From Alcanivorax borkumensis SK2 (GTDB lineage Bacteria > Pseudomonadota > Gammaproteobacteria > Pseudomonadales > Alcanivoracaceae): DNA of 64,000 nucleotides. Below are positions 61,956 to 64,000 of the stretch, in pieces. The DNA lies in assembly GCF_000009365.1 (NCBI RefSeq), contig NC_008260.1:2327001-2391000 (forward strand), given 5' to 3'. The notes under the pieces were generated by a model. The model saw nothing but the letters and a program-made list of their open reading frames with translations, had not been told where the DNA came from and did not search any database. Numbering within the stretch: the first letter of the stretch is position 1; each line of letters opens with the position of its first letter. A program made the translations under genes and the position numbers.

Positions 61956-64000
61956 TCATAAATCTTCCAGGTCATCGAGAAGATCGGCCATGGCCGACAG
62001 ATCCTCTTGCTCTTGCTGTTTGGCTTCGCCGTTGTTCTCGTCTACCCGTGCAGCCAACGCCTGCAGCGTGTCCGCCTCAAATAACGCACGCAGGGGAACA
62101 TCCACCCCCCAGCAATCACGCAGCGCAGCAACGACGCGTGTGGCTAACAGCGAGTGCCCGCCGAGGACAAAGAAATTGTCATCCAGCCCCACACGGGGTT
62201 GCCCCAACAGCTCTTCCCACAGCGAAGCCAATTGCTGTTCGGTTTCGGTTTGTGGAGCACGGTATTCACGGGCTTGCCATTGCGGTGCAGGTAACGCCTT
62301 GCGATCCAGCTTGCCGTTGGGGGATAACGGCAGAGCCTCCAGAACCATAAACAGTGCGGGAACCATGTACTCGGGCAATGCATCCGCAAGGGCCTGTTGC
62401 CAGACTTCACGGTTATCGCTATCGGCGCTCACATACGCCACCAACTGATCACCGGTATCACTGTGATCAGCAACAACAACCGCATCATTTACATCCGGCA
62501 ATTGCTTCAGTTGTTGTTCGATTTCACCCAGCTCGATGCGTAGGCCACGAATCTTCACCTGATGGTCAAGGCGGCCCAGATATTCAATGATGCCATCGCC
62601 CCGTTGGCGCACCTGATCACCCGTGCGATACATGCGGCTGCCTGCGTCACCGTAGGGGTTAGGCACAAAACGTTCCGCAGTCAGATCCGAACGACCAAAA
62701 TACCCACGCGCCAACCCTATACCCGCTAGATACAACTCACCGGGAACCCCACGGGGCACCGGATTAAGATCCGTATCCAACACATACAATTGGATATTGC
62801 TAATCGGTGCACCAATGGGCACGGTATGCCCGCCTTCCGGCTGGCATTGCCAGAAACTCACATCAATGGCAGCCTCGGTTGGGCCGTATAGGTTATGCAG
62901 TTCAACATCATCACGGCTGGTGAACACGGCTTTCTGCAGTTCCATATCCAGCGCTTCGCCGCTACAGATCAAGCGCTTGAGCCGCGGCACATTTTGCAAC
63001 CCGGAGGCATCCACAAACGCTTTCAGCATGGATGGCACAAAGTGCAGTGTGGTAACACCTTCATCGGCCATTACCTGCTGCAACCACTGCGGGTCACCAT
63101 GGGCCTGCGGCGGCGCCACCGCCAACCGTGCGCCAACCATCAACGGCCAGAAAAACTCCCACACGGACACATCAAAGCTGAAGGGCGTTTTTTGCAATAC
63201 ACAGTCCGCAGCCTGCAACGGATATTCGTTCTGCATCCACAGCAACCGGTTTTCCAGCGCTGCCTGAGTATTGAGCACACCCTTGGGCTTACCTGTGGAG
63301 CCGGAGGTATAGATCACATAAACCGCCTGATCTGGATGCCACTGCACCGGGGGCGGCGTTGTCGGCTGATCGCTCACATCCAGTTCATCCAGGCACCACA
63401 TGGGCACCGCTTTGGGCCAACCGCCCAGCAGGCTGCTGTGGGTCAGCAGCAAGGCCGGCGAAGACGCCTCTAAAATGTAGCTCAGGCGATCCTGCGGGTA
63501 ACTCGGATCCAACGGGACATAGGCGCCACCCGCACGGGTGATGGCAAGAATGCCGATGACCAGCTCCAGCGAACGGGGCAAGCCGATGGCCACTCGCACC
63601 TCCTCTTTCACCCCCGCACGGCGCAGTCGGTTAGCCAGTTGATTCACCTTGCGGTCCAGTTGCGCGTAACTGAGTTGTTGCTCACCCATGCTCAAGGCGA
63701 CGGCATCGGGAGTGCGGCCCGCCTGCTGACTCAGACGCTTGGGCAGTGCAGTAAAATCGCCCCAGTCTTTTTCGGTGTGATTGAAGTGCTGTTGGTCACT
63801 GATTTCTTCAGCCGTCAGTAAAGCCGTGTCGGCCAGCAGCTGCTGCGGGTCATTGAGCAACGCCTCAAGCAAAATAAAGAAATGGTCTCGCAGGCGCGCA
63901 ATGGTTTGCGGTTTAAACAGCGCAGTGGCATAACCAATAAAACCCTGCAGCTGTTCATCGTCTTCCAAAATATCCAGCGCCAATTCGAACTGGGCACCGG
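61956..64000 (-). CDS. Non-ribosomal peptide synthetase (partial), serine module C-A-T
   Basis: The visible C-terminal 680 residues; the start lies beyond the window. They show the end of a condensation domain (FELALDILEDDEQLQGF), an adenylation domain (YTSGSTGKPKGVL, LYGPTEAAIDVS) and a carrier domain (DNFFVLGGHSLLATRV), then an acidic tail ending at the stop. The pocket residues read D-V-W-H-I-S-L-I-D, almost the serine code of EntF-type domains. Being followed by the thioesterase-bearing module, it inserts the penultimate residue. Confidence 0.93.
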   Translation of the reverse strand, partial: GAQFELALDILEDDEQLQGFIGYATALFKPQTIARLRDHFFILLEALLNDPQQLLADTALLTAEEISDQQHFNHTEKDWGDFTALPKRLSQQAGRTPDAVALSMGEQQLSYAQLDRKVNQLANRLRRAGVKEEVRVAIGLPRSLELVIGILAITRAGGAYVPLDPSYPQDRLSYILEASSPALLLTHSSLLGGWPKAVPMWCLDELDVSDQPTTPPPVQWHPDQAVYVIYTSGSTGKPKGVLNTQAALENRLLWMQNEYPLQAADCVLQKTPFSFDVSVWEFFWPLMVGARLAVAPPQAHGDPQWLQQVMADEGVTTLHFVPSMLKAFVDASGLQNVPRLKRLICSGEALDMELQKAVFTSRDDVELHNLYGPTEAAIDVSFWQCQPEGGHTVPIGAPISNIQLYVLDTDLNPVPRGVPGELYLAGIGLARGYFGRSDLTAERFVPNPYGDAGSRMYRTGDQVRQRGDGIIEYLGRLDHQVKIRGLRIELGEIEQQLKQLPDVNDAVVVADHSDTGDQLVAYVSADSDNREVWQQALADALPEYMVPALFMVLEALPLSPNGKLDRKALPAPQWQAREYRAPQTETEQQLASLWEELLGQPRVGLDDNFFVLGGHSLLATRVVAALRDCWGVDVPLRALFEADTLQALAARVDENNGEAKQQEQEDLSAMADLLDDLEDL

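Overview
This window comes from a gammaproteobacterial chromosome, most probably a marine Alcanivorax-like member of the Pseudomonadales/Oceanospirillales. That placement is inferred from three things: the gene order lptD-surA-pdxA-rsmA-apaG-apaH ... cca ... folB, plsY, tsaD, rpsU-yqeY-dnaG-rpoD, which follows the Pseudomonas arrangement; the AmgK/MurU cell-wall recycling pair next to lptD; and a hydroxamate siderophore NRPS locus of the kind that makes amphibactins in Alcanivorax. No ribosomal RNA gene is present to confirm it.

Layout. 1-2.06 kb: an old-yellow-enzyme reductase divergent from an HxlR-type regulator. 2.4-5.5 kb (minus strand): amgK-murU, rpe and an NlpC/P60 lipoprotein. 5.5-12.5 kb (plus): lptD-surA-pdxA-rsmA-apaG-apaH (outer-membrane LPS export, OMP chaperone, pyridoxal phosphate synthesis, 16S rRNA methylation, Ap4A hydrolysis). 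12.5-20.05 kb: a DMT-family exporter, a candidate small RNA, cca, a pteridine reductase, two DUF4124 proteins (one with a zinc protease domain), folK/folB, plsY and tsaD. 20.1-25.1 kb: the macromolecular synthesis operon rpsU-yqeY-dnaG-rpoD, followed by a CAU-anticodon tRNA.

25.24-41.17 kb is an integrated mobile element. It lies between 49-bp direct repeats, one of which is the 3' part of that tRNA. It carries a tyrosine integrase, a MobC-like protein and a MOBP-type relaxase, three small regulator/replication-type proteins, a VirB5-EexN-VirB6 triad without the rest of a type IV secretion system, ParA/ParB, two antitoxin-like DNA-binding proteins, an origin-like region with three perfect DnaA boxes, a full PBP1A, and a restriction-modification pair preceded by a tiny ribbon-helix-helix gene. 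It looks like a mobilizable, plasmid-derived element that swaps a few surface components into a helper conjugation apparatus.

41.17-48.1 kb is further accessory DNA: a complete IS3-family insertion sequence, a small Gly/Ser peptide gene, a HicA-like gene and a large ankyrin protein. A relic of a second element's left end follows, then an Hsp70-like ATPase paired with a GIY-YIG nuclease-fold protein. 48.6-50.0 kb is the RNA helicase DbpA. 50.2-64.0 kb is the siderophore locus: phosphopantetheinyl transferase, FhuF-type ferric reductase, ornithine/lysine N-monooxygenase, IucB-type N-acyltransferase, a TonB-dependent receptor behind a Fur-box-like site, and two NRPS proteins. The second NRPS runs off the window; its last module reads as serine-specific, and the terminal module carries an epimerization domain before the thioesterase.
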